A stretch of 64,000 nt of DNA from Dinoroseobacter sp039192165 (lineage in GTDB: Bacteria > Pseudomonadota > Alphaproteobacteria > Rhodobacterales > Rhodobacteraceae): assembly GCA_039192165.1 (NCBI GenBank), contig JBCCXD010000001.1, forward strand, positions 62,001-126,000. The letters run 5' to 3'. Positions 26,591-35,210 of this stretch are shown in pieces. How positions within the stretch are numbered: position 1 is the first letter of the stretch; each line of letters starts with the position of its first letter. Under the pieces are notes generated by a model that saw nothing but the letters and a program-made list of their open reading frames with translations, did not search any database and had not been told where the DNA came from. A program made the translations under genes and the position numbers.

Positions 26591-27982
26591 ATGACCGACA
26601 CCCGCACCGAAACCGACAGCTTTGGCCCGCTCGAAGTTCCAGCCGACAAGTATTGGGGCGCGCAGACCCAGCGCTCGATCATGAACTTTCCCATTGGCTG
26701 GGAGAAGCAGCCTGTCGCCATTGTGCGTGCGCTCGGCGTGATAAAAAAAGCCTGTGCCATGGCCAACAAGGAAAGCGGCAAACTCGATACCAGACTGGCC
26801 GATGCAATCATTCAGGCTGCTGGAGAGGTGATTGACGGGAAGTTCGACGACAACTTCCCGCTTGTGGTGTGGCAGACCGGTTCGGGCACCCAGTCGAACA
26901 TGAACTCGAACGAGGTGATCGCAAATCGGGCAATCGAACTTCTGGGCGGAGAGATCGGCTCCAAAGATCCGGTCCACCCCAACGACCACTGCAACATGGG
27001 CCAGTCATCGAACGACACTTTCCCGACAGCAATGCATATCGCGGCTGCCACCACCGTCCGTGACGTTCTGCTGCCCGGGCTGGAGACCCTCGCAGCCGGT
27101 CTTGAAGCCAAGGCAGACGAGTTCAGAGACATCATCAAAATTGGACGCACCCACACCCAAGACGCAACACCGCTGACGCTGGGACAGGAGTTCTCCGGCT
27201 ATGCCAAGCAGGTCCGCAACGGCATCGCAAGGATCGAGCTTGCGCTGCCGGGCATCTATGAACTTGCTCAGGGCGGCACGGCCGTGGGCACCGGGCTCAA
27301 CACCTCCCCCGGTTGGAGCGAAACGGTTGCGGCGAATATGGCAGAAATCACTGGCTTGCCCTTCGTCACCGCTCCCAACAAGTTCGAAGCACTCGCCGCC
27401 CATGATGCGATGGTCTTTATGTCCGGTGCGATCAAAACCACGGCAATGGCTTGCTACAAAATTGCCAACGACATGCGCTTTCTGGGGTCAGGGCCGCGCT
27501 CAGGTCTGGGGGAGCTTGTCCTGCCAGAGAACGAACCCGGCTCTTCGATCATGCCGGGCAAGGTGAACCCCACGCAGGCCGAAGCTATGACGCAGGTCTG
27601 CGCGCATATCCTCGGCAATGATGCGGCGATCTCTTTCGCCGGATCGCAGGGCCATTTCGAGCTGAACGTCTATAATCCGATGATGAGCTACAATCTGCTC
27701 CAATCGATGACACTCCTTGGTGACGCGGCTGCAAGTTTTACAGAGCGGATGCTTGTGGGCACAAAAGCCAATGAAGAGCGGATCGACAAGTTGATGAAAG
27801 AAAGCCTGATGCTTGTCACAGCGCTGGCGCCCACCATTGGCTATGACAATGCAACGAAAGTTGCCAAAACCGCCCACAAAAACGGGACAACTCTGAAGGA
27901 AGAAGCGATTGCGCTTGGTTTCGTGGACGCGGAAACCTTCGACAAGGTCGTCCGCCCCGAGGATATGATCGGCCCGAAATGA
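26591..27982 (+). CDS. fumC: Fumarate hydratase, class II
   Basis: Iron-independent hydration of fumarate to L-malate in the citric acid cycle. 463 aa; the superfamily signature GSSIMPGKVNP is present, with TGSGTQSNMNSNEVI and GRTHTQDATPLTLGQE upstream. I chose the ATG at 26591, preceded by GGAGC, rather than the in-frame ATG ten codons earlier, because MTDTRTETDSFGPLEVP matches usual N termini. The stop overlaps the next start (ATGA). Confidence 0.96.
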   Translation: MTDTRTETDSFGPLEVPADKYWGAQTQRSIMNFPIGWEKQPVAIVRALGVIKKACAMANKESGKLDTRLADAIIQAAGEVIDGKFDDNFPLVVWQTGSGTQSNMNSNEVIANRAIELLGGEIGSKDPVHPNDHCNMGQSSNDTFPTAMHIAAATTVRDVLLPGLETLAAGLEAKADEFRDIIKIGRTHTQDATPLTLGQEFSGYAKQVRNGIARIELALPGIYELAQGGTAVGTGLNTSPGWSETVAANMAEITGLPFVTAPNKFEALAAHDAMVFMSGAIKTTAMACYKIANDMRFLGSGPRSGLGELVLPENEPGSSIMPGKVNPTQAEAMTQVCAHILGNDAAISFAGSQGHFELNVYNPMMSYNLLQSMTLLGDAAASFTERMLVGTKANEERIDKLMKESLMLVTALAPTIGYDNATKVAKTAHKNGTTLKEEAIALGFVDAETFDKVVRPEDMIGPK

Positions 27983-28587
27983 GCACCGCATATCGCGGAG
28001 GTAAGCTGACCTTCTGGTTCGAGCTTGCCTCGACTTACTCCTACCTCTCAGCAATGCGCATCGATGCGCTCGCGGATCTGGCTGGGGTGGAGGTGATATG
28101 GAGACCGGTGCCGCTTGGGCCAATTTTCGGGGCGCAGGGTTGGACCACCTCCCCCTTCAACATTTACGAAGCGAAAGGCGCCTACATGTGGCGGGACATG
28201 GAACGCTTATGCTCCGCGCGGGGTCTTGGGTTCCGAAAGCCGGATCCATTTCCTCAAAACTCTATCCGCGCCGCGCGGGTTGCTCTGGCCGCGCTCGAAA
28301 CACCGCATGGACGCGACTTTGTCCGTGCGCTGTACCTTGCCCAATTCACCGAAGGACAGGATATCGCCGCTCCGGCGACGATAGGCACAGCGCTCACGAC
28401 TGCGGGCTTGCCTGCGGATCTTGCGTCTGCAGCCGACGATCCGGTGTATAAGGAGGCACTTAAAACCGCCAGCGCGGACAGCATCAGCATGGGACTGTTC
28501 GGTGCGCCAAGTTTTACTGTGGGCAACGAACTTTTCTGGGGCGATGACAGACTGGAAGATGCGCTCAACTGGGCGCTTTCTGCTTGA
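27979..28587 (+). CDS. DsbA-like oxidoreductase / 2-hydroxychromene-2-carboxylate isomerase family
   Basis: 202-aa thioredoxin-fold protein of the HCCA isomerase/GST-kappa type. FWFELASTYSYLSAMR has the active-site serine where DsbA has CxxC; GLFGAPSFTVGNELFWGDDRLEDAL at the C terminus is the family signature. Such enzymes use glutathione for isomerisation of aromatic breakdown products. Its start overlaps the fumC stop by four bases, so it is translated from the fumC message. Confidence 0.82.
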   Translation: MSTAYRGGKLTFWFELASTYSYLSAMRIDALADLAGVEVIWRPVPLGPIFGAQGWTTSPFNIYEAKGAYMWRDMERLCSARGLGFRKPDPFPQNSIRAARVALAALETPHGRDFVRALYLAQFTEGQDIAAPATIGTALTTAGLPADLASAADDPVYKEALKTASADSISMGLFGAPSFTVGNELFWGDDRLEDALNWALSA

Positions 28588-28618
28588 GTTCCCGTGCCTG
28601 TGAGCGCAAGCATCGCGC

Positions 28619-28798
28619 ATGAGCAATATCACGAATCTCCGGACTGCCCGAAAGCAGAAAGCGCGTGAAGAAAAGCGCGCAACGCATTCAGAAAACGCCG
28701 TTAAATACGGGATAACCAAATCCGAGCGCGTTCGCGTCGCCGCGCTGGAAGAAACCCGCCGCCGCAAGCTCGACGCCCACCAGGTCGAAGAAGAATAA
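28619..28798 (+). CDS. DUF4169 small protein
   Basis: 59-aa, very basic protein (MSNITNLRTARKQKAREEKR...). The sequence KYGITKSERVRVAALEETRR matches the DUF4169 family of alphaproteobacteria. It lies between the isomerase and a ribbon-helix-helix gene, an arrangement I recall as common next to fumC in this family of bacteria. Function unknown; the composition suggests nucleic-acid or ribosome contact. Confidence 0.78.
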   Translation: MSNITNLRTARKQKAREEKRATHSENAVKYGITKSERVRVAALEETRRRKLDAHQVEEE

Positions 28799-28803
28799 GC
28801 CGC

Positions 28804-29022
28804 GTGTCGTTGCGTCCTGTCAAGCACTCGCTCACGCTTCAGGGGCACCGTACATCTGTGTCACTGGAGCCCGAGTTCTGGGACGCATTTCGCGCAATAG
28901 CCGCAGAACGAGGTCAGCCAATTAACGCGCTTGCGGCAGAAATCGACGCCGCGCGCGGCACTGACCGTGGGCTAGCGTCAGCGATCCGGGTATTCGTTCT
29001 GTCTGAAACGCAACGTCGATAG
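28804..29022 (+). CDS. Ribbon-helix-helix domain protein
   Basis: 72 aa from a GTG start at 28804, five bases after the DUF4169 stop. SLRPVKHSLTLQGHRTSVSL is the beta-strand region and EPEFWDAFRAIAAERGQPIN the following helices of an RHH DNA-binding fold (RHH_4 type). Probably a small DNA-binding protein; no toxin partner is adjacent, so it is unlikely to be an antitoxin. Confidence 0.78.
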   Translation: MSLRPVKHSLTLQGHRTSVSLEPEFWDAFRAIAAERGQPINALAAEIDAARGTDRGLASAIRVFVLSETQRR

Positions 29023-29074
29023 GCGTCGGGGTGTCCGGTCGCGCGCGGCCGCCTGAAAATTCCCAAACACGCCC

Positions 29075-30427
29075 CTAAAACATCACGCCCACCAGCCACA
29101 GCGAAAGCCCCGGAAACGCAACAAGGATCACCACGCGCGCCAGATCGGAGGCCACGAAGGGTGTTACGCCGCGATAGGTGCGCCCGATGGGGATATCCTT
29201 GGCGACTTGATTGATAATAAACAGGTTCATACCCACGGGCGGCGTGATCAGACCGACCTCCACCACAATCAGAGCAAGAATACCGAACCAGATCGCGGCC
29301 TCTTCCGGTGTTAGACCGAAATCAAGCACCTGGATGATCGGAAAGAAGATCGGGATGGTCAGCAAGATCATAGACAGGCTGTCCATGACGCATCCGAAGA
29401 TCAGGTAGCAAAGCAGCATCGCTGCCAGAACAATTAAGGGCGCAAAGCCCTGAGTGGTGACCCACTCGGCAAGGAGTTGTGGCGCCTGGGTAAACGCCAG
29501 AAACGAGTTGAACAGTTGGGCGCCCAACAGAATGAAAAAGATCATCGCTGTAGCCGATGCCGTCCCGAGGATCGACTCCATCAGACCTTTCCAGGTTAGA
29601 CCACCTGTCAGCGCTCCATAAAGCCCGGTGGCGACTGCACCAACAGCAGCCCCTTCCGTCGGCGTGAAAAGCGCCTGCACGCCGTCCTGAGCCCAGTTCC
29701 AGTCACCGGCAATGCCGCCCATGACGAGACCGAAAATGACAACGACAGGCCAAACCCTCACAAGCGTGCGCATGCGTTGCCCGAGCGGCACACGATCCGC
29801 CGTGCTTGCTGCGTCAGGTTTCACCCGCACATAGATTGCCACGGTCAGGATATAGCCAAGCGCCGCGATGATCCCGGGAACCAGCGCTGCGATGAACATC
29901 TTCACAATATTCTGCTGGGTGAGGATGGCATAAATCACGAGGATCACTGAGGGCGGAATCAGAATCCCAAGGGTCCCCCCTGCAGCCAGGACCCCCGTAC
30001 TCAGGCTGTCGGAGTACCCGCGCTTTCGCATCTCCGGCAGCGCGACCTGCCCCATGGTCGACGCTGTGGCCAGCGATGAACCACATACCGCGCCGAAACC
30101 CGCGCAGGCGCCAACGGCCGCCATAGCCACCCCCCCCTTGCGGTGCCCGAGCCAGTCCGACGCAGCCTCGAACAGCGCCGCAGACATTCCGGAACGGGTT
30201 GCAAACTGACCCATAAGCAGAAAAAGCGGCACGATCGACAGCGAATAGCTGGAAAAGGTGTCGAAACTCAGGGTCTTGAGCTGGCTCAGCGTCGCGTTGG
30301 GATGGCCGAGCACAATCCAAGTCCCGATAAAGCCCGTTGCTCCCATGGCCACGGCAATTGGCACCCGCAGGAAGATGGCGCCCAGCATAATCGCGAAGGC
30401 AATAAGAGCCAGCTCAATCCCGCTCAT
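29075..30427 (-). CDS. dctM: TRAP transporter large permease (DctM)
   Basis: 450 aa, about 12 membrane segments; catalytic subunit of a sodium-driven tripartite transporter. ATASTMGQVALPEM and GILIPPSVILVIYAILTQ are DctM hallmarks, and TPPVGMNLFIINQVAKDIP is in the C-terminal domain. The ATG at 30427 is preferred over the upstream MAQCQLDARG start because it overlaps the DctQ stop as ATGA. Last gene of a four-gene operon. Confidence 0.95.
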   Translation of the reverse strand: MSGIELALIAFAIMLGAIFLRVPIAVAMGATGFIGTWIVLGHPNATLSQLKTLSFDTFSSYSLSIVPLFLLMGQFATRSGMSAALFEAASDWLGHRKGGVAMAAVGACAGFGAVCGSSLATASTMGQVALPEMRKRGYSDSLSTGVLAAGGTLGILIPPSVILVIYAILTQQNIVKMFIAALVPGIIAALGYILTVAIYVRVKPDAASTADRVPLGQRMRTLVRVWPVVVIFGLVMGGIAGDWNWAQDGVQALFTPTEGAAVGAVATGLYGALTGGLTWKGLMESILGTASATAMIFFILLGAQLFNSFLAFTQAPQLLAEWVTTQGFAPLIVLAAMLLCYLIFGCVMDSLSMILLTIPIFFPIIQVLDFGLTPEEAAIWFGILALIVVEVGLITPPVGMNLFIINQVAKDIPIGRTYRGVTPFVASDLARVVILVAFPGLSLWLVGVMF

Positions 30428-31005
30428 GGCTGCCCTTCCCGGCCCGCGAGCGTCCAGTTGACACTGCGCCATACCGAATACAACGAGATCAGAACGAACA
30501 TCAGAGCACCAATCAGCGCAAGCCCGTAGGGAATCCAGATCGGGAGTTCCAGCTCATAGGTTGTTTCGGCGAAAAATGGTTTGTAGCCCATCGACAGGGT
30601 CTCGCGCAGCCCTTCGGAGCCATACGGAAACTTCTCTCCAAACCCGAGATAAAGCCGCCATGCGATAACGCAGGCCGCAATCAGTACGCAGATATCCCCG
30701 ATCAGGCCAAACCCGGCATGAGCACGCCGCGGCATGCGATCCACGAGAATATCGACGGTTACGTGCCCCCGCTTCAACTGGCACCACGGGAGGAAGAAAA
30801 AAACGGCAATTGCGCAGCCGATCTCGACCATCTCGAAATCACCTTTGATCGGCCCGAGCCCGGCGAATATCAGCGCCCGCCCGGTGATCGAAAGAACCGT
30901 CACGATGGCGAGGGTGACAAGGATCAGGCCACCCGCATAGGCAAAACCGCGCGCAAGTACCTCTAACACGCGGCCTATCCGCGCTTCCGCAGCCGGCGCA
31001 ATCAT
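30424..31005 (-). CDS. dctQ: TRAP transporter small permease (DctQ)
   Basis: 193 aa with four membrane helices, typical of DctQ; the segment GDFEMVEIGCAIAVFFFLPWCQLKRGHVTV holds the conserved charged turn. Couples the binding protein to DctM. It begins 12 bp after the flavin monooxygenase stop and overlaps dctM by four bases. Confidence 0.93.
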   Translation of the reverse strand: MIAPAAEARIGRVLEVLARGFAYAGGLILVTLAIVTVLSITGRALIFAGLGPIKGDFEMVEIGCAIAVFFFLPWCQLKRGHVTVDILVDRMPRRAHAGFGLIGDICVLIAACVIAWRLYLGFGEKFPYGSEGLRETLSMGYKPFFAETTYELELPIWIPYGLALIGALMFVLISLYSVWRSVNWTLAGREGQP

Positions 31006-31017
31006 CCCTGCTCGTCC

Positions 31018-32277
31018 TCAGTTCCTGTGGGCTGCCGACAGGATCGACGGCCGCGCGTTCAACTTGGCAATATCCATACCTGCCACCGCTTTATAGCTTG
31101 CAGCCTGTGATTCAAGCTCTTGCCGGGAAATCACCTCTTCGACATGCTCAAATCCCTGGGGCGCACGCTCCGCAACCACATCCAGGATCTTATCGGGACC
31201 ATCCCCGCGGTTTGCCATCACAACCGCATTGACCTCATCGCGCCGCTCTGAATCGTAGCGGTCCAGCGCTGAGACCACATCTTGCGCCTCTTTCAGTGCA
31301 CGCGTCAGATAGCGCCCATCAAGGATCGCCTGGCTCGCGCCGTTGGAGCCTATTGGGTACATTGGATGAGCGGCGTCCCCCAAAAGCGTGATCCGGCCAT
31401 GTGACCAGCGCGGCAGCGGATCCCGATCCACCATCGGATATTCGTAAATTGCTTGCGCATCCTGAATAACGCGCGGAACGTCGAGCCAATCAAAGGACAT
31501 ACCGGCAAACATCGGAAGAAAATCCTCGATCCTTCCAGCGCGGTTCCAGTCCTGCGGAGCAAAGCCCGCCCGGTTCGGATCGTGGATATCAGCAATCCAG
31601 TTCAATAGGCTGTCGTCTTCGCCGCAATCCGCAATAGGATAGCAGACAAACTTAACCGCCTTTTCGCCGGACATGGCAATTGAGCGCCCGGTTCGAAAGC
31701 GCGGCGCCCGGGAGACACCGCGCCACATCATAGTGCCACCCCAACGTGCTGGCCCCTCGTCCGGGTAAAGCTGTTCACGCACAGTGGAGTTTATGCCATC
31801 GGCCCCGACCAGGATTGCGCCGCACTCTCGGCCGACAATGCGCCCGGTGCGTCGGTCTGCAAAACGTGCAATGACCCCGGCGCTGTCCTCCTCCCAGTCC
31901 TGAAGCGCATACCCGGCCAGAACACTGCCACCGCGCTCAAGGAACGCCCAGTAGAGCGCCATCTGCAACTGGCCCCGATGCACCGAAAATTGAGGCCAGC
32001 GGTACCCTGCCGAGAGCCCGCGCGGCTCATCCCATACAAGCTTTCCCTGTTGCGAAAAGTAAGCAACTTCCTCGGTGCGCAGACCGATCCTGTCCAGGTC
32101 GTCTTCCAGTCCGAGCTCGAAGAGTTCCCGCACTGCATGCGGTTGAAGGTTTATGCCCACGCCGAGCGGGCGCACTTCGCGCACAGCCTCGTAAATCACG
32201 CACTCGATCCCGACCTGCTGCAGCGACAAGGCCAGAGAGAGGCCTCCAATCCCAGCCCCCGCAATCATTACGGTCAT
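31018..32277 (-). CDS. FAD-dependent monooxygenase inside TRAP operon
   Basis: 419-aa group A flavoprotein monooxygenase. GAGIGGLSLALSLQQVGIE at 6-24 binds the ADP part of FAD, the DG motif is in GAILVGADGINSTVR, and the GD motif in GRITLLGDAAHPMYPIGSNG. Closest by eye to the PhzS/salicylate-hydroxylase-like flavin-dependent oxidoreductases, which hydroxylate aromatic acids with NAD(P)H and oxygen. ATG with GGGAGG upstream. It sits between the binding-protein gene and dctQ, so it probably acts on the imported compound. Confidence 0.88.
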   Translation of the reverse strand: MTVMIAGAGIGGLSLALSLQQVGIECVIYEAVREVRPLGVGINLQPHAVRELFELGLEDDLDRIGLRTEEVAYFSQQGKLVWDEPRGLSAGYRWPQFSVHRGQLQMALYWAFLERGGSVLAGYALQDWEEDSAGVIARFADRRTGRIVGRECGAILVGADGINSTVREQLYPDEGPARWGGTMMWRGVSRAPRFRTGRSIAMSGEKAVKFVCYPIADCGEDDSLLNWIADIHDPNRAGFAPQDWNRAGRIEDFLPMFAGMSFDWLDVPRVIQDAQAIYEYPMVDRDPLPRWSHGRITLLGDAAHPMYPIGSNGASQAILDGRYLTRALKEAQDVVSALDRYDSERRDEVNAVVMANRGDGPDKILDVVAERAPQGFEHVEEVISRQELESQAASYKAVAGMDIAKLNARPSILSAAHRN

Positions 32278-32307
32278 GGCGCACCTCCCTGCACCACTGA
32301 TCGGTCA

Positions 32308-32331
32308 CCCGCCCCGATCACGCGAGGCGGG
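32308..32331 (-). promoter_or_regulatory. Intercistronic hairpin after TRAP binding-protein gene
   Basis: A 6-bp GC stem (CCCGCC at 32308-32313 with GGCGGG at 32326-32331) lies in the 72-bp gap between the dctP stop and the monooxygenase start. No U-run follows. It is placed like the hairpins after the other binding-protein genes in this window. Confidence 0.4.
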
Positions 32332-32349
32332 CAGGTGTTTTCCTGAATA

Positions 32350-33390
32350 TCAGCTGCCGGCTGCGTGCTTGGCCACCAGCGCCATGGCGTCATCTACCAT
32401 CGCTTCGCCCGGCAAGCCTTTGCTCTCCATCTCAGCGGCCCAGGCAGAGGTCAGATCATCCCCGATCTTGCGCAGCTCTGCCACGGTCGCATCATCCATG
32501 GTGTGAATCGTATTGCCCCGCGCCGAGACAACCTGTTCACCCAGATCGTCGCCTTGATCCATGGCGCGACCGGCCCAGGCAGATGTGTCCAAGCCAGAGT
32601 TTGCGTCAATCACAGCCTTCAGATCATCGGGCAGCTTTTCATAAGCAGCCTTATTCATCCCCCAGATAAAGAAGGTATTATAAAGCGCTCTGTCTCCACC
32701 AATTTGCGTGTGGCTATCCGCCAGTTCATCTACCTTCAACGGCGGCACAATCTCCCACGGGATCACGCCCCCATCAACAACCCCTTTCGACAACGCCTCA
32801 GGGAACGCAGGCACCGGCATCCCAACCGGGGTTGCGCCAAGTGTTTCAAGCAACTTGTTGGCCTGACGCGACGGACCGCGCAACTTCAGCCCATCGAAAT
32901 CGGAGGTCGAGGTAACAGGATCGCCCTTTTTGTGGATGACACCGGGGCCGTGGACGTGCACCGCCAGAACGCGGATATCGCCGAACCGCTCCATCAGGTA
33001 CTTCTCCGAAAACTCCCATGCCGCTTTGCTGGAATCCTCGGCCGACATCGACGTCATGAACGGCAGCTCAAAGGCCTCGGATTCAGGAAACCGCCCGGGC
33101 GTATAGGCAGGCAACGCCCAGCCACAATCGATCACGCCATCCCGGATCTGGTCATAAAGCGCAGGTGGTTTGCCACCAAGCTGCATTGCCGGGTAGATTT
33201 CTACATTGATGCGACCGCCGGAGTCCGCCTCAACCTTTTCGGCCCACGGCTCGATAAAGAACTTCGGAATCGAGCCCTGCGGGCTGATAAAATGCTGACA
33301 GCGCAGCGTCACTTCTTGTGCGAACACGGCCCCTGCGCTCAGACCAATGGTTACGGCTCCCGCAAGCGCGGCTTTCAAGAATGTCGTCAT
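32350..33390 (-). CDS. dctP: TRAP transporter solute-binding protein (DctP)
   Basis: 346 aa with a signal peptide (MTTFLKAALAGAVTIGLSAG, cleavage near VFA|QEV). LRGPSRQANKLLETLGATPVG is the conserved DctP region with the carboxylate-binding arginine, and VVDGGVIPWE follows. GGAGG before the ATG at 33390 fixes the start; the open frame further upstream is not protein-like. First gene of the operon dctP-monooxygenase-dctQ-dctM. The ligand is probably a carboxylic acid, perhaps aromatic, judging by the enzyme next to it. Confidence 0.94.
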   Translation of the reverse strand: MTTFLKAALAGAVTIGLSAGAVFAQEVTLRCQHFISPQGSIPKFFIEPWAEKVEADSGGRINVEIYPAMQLGGKPPALYDQIRDGVIDCGWALPAYTPGRFPESEAFELPFMTSMSAEDSSKAAWEFSEKYLMERFGDIRVLAVHVHGPGVIHKKGDPVTSTSDFDGLKLRGPSRQANKLLETLGATPVGMPVPAFPEALSKGVVDGGVIPWEIVPPLKVDELADSHTQIGGDRALYNTFFIWGMNKAAYEKLPDDLKAVIDANSGLDTSAWAGRAMDQGDDLGEQVVSARGNTIHTMDDATVAELRKIGDDLTSAWAAEMESKGLPGEAMVDDAMALVAKHAAGS

Positions 33391-33459
33391 AGTGTCCTCC
33401 CAGTACACCAATTCGGTCGCTCCAGTCGTTCGTGCGACCAGGTCTATATGCACAAGATC

Positions 33460-33494
33460 GTAACGGCTGTTTTTCAAATGTCGATAACCGTTAC
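33460..33494. promoter_or_regulatory. Inverted repeat upstream of TRAP operon, operator candidate
   Basis: Perfect 7-bp arms GTAACGG and CCGTTAC separated by 21 bases, centred about 87 bp before the dctP start. The spacing of about two helical turns suits a dimeric or looping repressor. No regulator gene is adjacent. Confidence 0.35.
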
Positions 33495-33616
33495 AGGCTG
33501 TGTGCGAACGAGGCGTTCTGTGTCCATTCAGCCCCAATGGGTTGCGCGAATGCCGACACAGCATTGACCCGTCCCGCGCGCCATGATGCATGAACCCAAC
33601 CCCAACGGAGAGGCGT

Positions 33617-34195
33617 ATGATCCGCAAGCTGTATGACTGGGTGATCGGGCTGGCTGAGCACCCGAACGCACTCTGGGCGCTGGCATTCATTGCCTTTGTC
33701 GAAAGCTCGGTCTTTCCGATCCCTCCGGACGTTCTGATGATCCCAATGATCATCGCAGCTCCGCATCGGGCCTTTCTGATTGCCGGAATAGCAACAGTCT
33801 TTTCGGTGCTGGGCGGTCTTTTTGGCTACTGGATCGGCGCAGCATTGTTTGAGGAGGTCGGGCGCCCTGTCCTGGAATTCTACGGCAAGGACGCGTATTT
33901 TGGCGACTTCGCAGACCGTTACAACGAATGGGGTGCATGGGCGGTATTGATCGCAGGTGTCACGCCCTTCCCCTATAAGGTGATTACGATCCTGTCAGGC
34001 ACTACGGGCCTGTCGCTGCCGGTATTTATGCTCGCCTCGGTGGTTGCGCGCGGATTGCGCTTCTTTCTTGTCGCTGGGTTGCTTTGGAAATTTGGACCGC
34101 CGATCCGTGACTTTATTGAACGACGTCTGGGGCTTATGTTTACCCTGTTCATGGTGCTGCTGATCGGCGGCTTCGTTGCAATACGGTATTTGTGA
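33617..34195 (+). CDS. YqaA/DedA-type SNARE-associated membrane protein
   Basis: 192-aa protein with several membrane segments. FVESSVFPIPPDVLMIPMI and the later VTPFPYKVITILSGTTGLSLPVF are the motifs of the VTT/DedA (YqaA) group, proteins linked to lipid transport and membrane potential. ATG at 33617 is preceded by GGAGAGG. Its stop overlaps the dsbB start by one base, indicating coupling. Confidence 0.87.
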   Translation: MIRKLYDWVIGLAEHPNALWALAFIAFVESSVFPIPPDVLMIPMIIAAPHRAFLIAGIATVFSVLGGLFGYWIGAALFEEVGRPVLEFYGKDAYFGDFADRYNEWGAWAVLIAGVTPFPYKVITILSGTTGLSLPVFMLASVVARGLRFFLVAGLLWKFGPPIRDFIERRLGLMFTLFMVLLIGGFVAIRYL

Positions 34196-34677
34196 TGACC
34201 ATCTTGATGACCCCGCGCAATCTGGCGCTGATTGCAGCAGCCGGCTCCGCCGCGATGTTGTTGGCAGCCTGGGGGTTTCAGTATCTGGGCGGCCTCGCCC
34301 CGTGCGCAATGTGCATTTGGCAGCGCTGGCCGCATGCACTGGCGGTCGTTTCGGGCGGTTTGGCGCTGGTCACGCCACTCGCTGCGTGGCTGGGCCTGGG
34401 AGGAGCGCTCGGCACTGCAGCTATCGGCGGCTTTCACACCGGCGTAGAGCGGGGCTGGTGGGAAGGTCCAACCAGCTGCACATCCGGCTCAATTGAAGGT
34501 TTGACCACCGAGGAACTGCTCAACCAGATTATGGCTGCCCCCGTCGTGCGGTGTGACGAGGTGCCCTGGGATTTATTGGGCCTGTCGATGGCCAGTTGGA
34601 ATATGCTTCTCAGTCTCGGTTTTGCCGTGCTTTGGCTGCTGGCAATCATCAAGATGCGGCGGCCGTCGGGCACCTGA
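34195..34677 (+). CDS. dsbB: DsbB, disulfide bond formation protein B
   Basis: 160-aa inner-membrane protein with four helices that reoxidises DsbA and passes electrons to quinone. First cysteine pair C37-C40 in APCAMCIWQRWPH; second pair C95 (GPTSCTSGS) and C120 (VVRCDEVPW). Start ATG overlaps the preceding stop (TGATG). No dsbA lies beside it. Confidence 0.92.
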   Translation: MTILMTPRNLALIAAAGSAAMLLAAWGFQYLGGLAPCAMCIWQRWPHALAVVSGGLALVTPLAAWLGLGGALGTAAIGGFHTGVERGWWEGPTSCTSGSIEGLTTEELLNQIMAAPVVRCDEVPWDLLGLSMASWNMLLSLGFAVLWLLAIIKMRRPSGT

Positions 34678-34749
34678 ACCTTATTTAGGTTTTTGACAAT
34701 CGTCTCTCCGATTGAGCATGACAAATGATATGCACAACGCGGGGCGCGG

Positions 34750-35019
34750 TCAGTGTAAAGGAAATTCCGCGACGACGCTGCGCCACTCACCGGGTGAGAT
34801 CATCTTTCGGTGCGAGAAGCGGACCGAATGGAGCGGGCCATCGATCTCGTCCTGCCAGAACTCAATGAATTTAAACAGCTGCGGGTAGTCCGGCGCCAAG
34901 TCGTATTCCTGCCAGATGAACGTATTCAGAACGTGCGGATGGTCGGGCATATGATAGTACATTTCCGCGGTCGTCAGGCCATAGCCTTTGAGCATCAATT
35001 CGGTCTCGGCTCGCGCCAT
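34750..35019 (-). CDS. usg: Usg protein
   Basis: 89-aa conserved alphaproteobacterial protein; LMLKGYGLTTAEMYYHMPDH and FIWQEYDLAPDYPQLFKF are near invariant in the family. Role unknown. The ATG at 35019 has AGGTG seven bases upstream. Convergent with dsbB (72-bp gap without an obvious hairpin) and divergent from gyrA. Confidence 0.85.
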   Translation of the reverse strand: MARAETELMLKGYGLTTAEMYYHMPDHPHVLNTFIWQEYDLAPDYPQLFKFIEFWQDEIDGPLHSVRFSHRKMISPGEWRSVVAEFPLH

Positions 35020-35135
35020 GTTCACCTCATTTTTTGCCTCCCGCGTTCTATTTCGCCACAGATTCAGTAATAAATCAATAAAAACAGAATATTGGCAGTC
35101 TGCAATGGTGGCTGCTGAAAAGCGGCATGCATAAC

Positions 35136-35165
35136 TTGTGATCTAGATGCAGGTAGTGGTATACT
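35136..35165 (+). promoter_or_regulatory. Sigma-70-like promoter of gyrA
   Basis: TTGTGA at 35136-35141 and TATACT at 35160-35165 with an 18-bp spacer, about 45 bp before the chosen gyrA start. Good match to the vegetative consensus, unsupported by other evidence. Confidence 0.5.
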
Positions 35166-35210
35166 TTTGGGGACAAAATATTGTGCACCCTGCAGAGGAC
35201 ACAGGCCCAC

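Noticed and set aside
28804..29022. Antitoxin of a toxin-antitoxin pair
   Set aside because: The ribbon-helix-helix protein has no small toxin gene beside it; its neighbours are DUF4169 and the end of an operon.
32365..33567. Open frame of 400 codons on the plus strand opposite dctP
   Set aside because: Antisense shadow of a clear TRAP binding protein; no Shine-Dalgarno, no recognisable domain.
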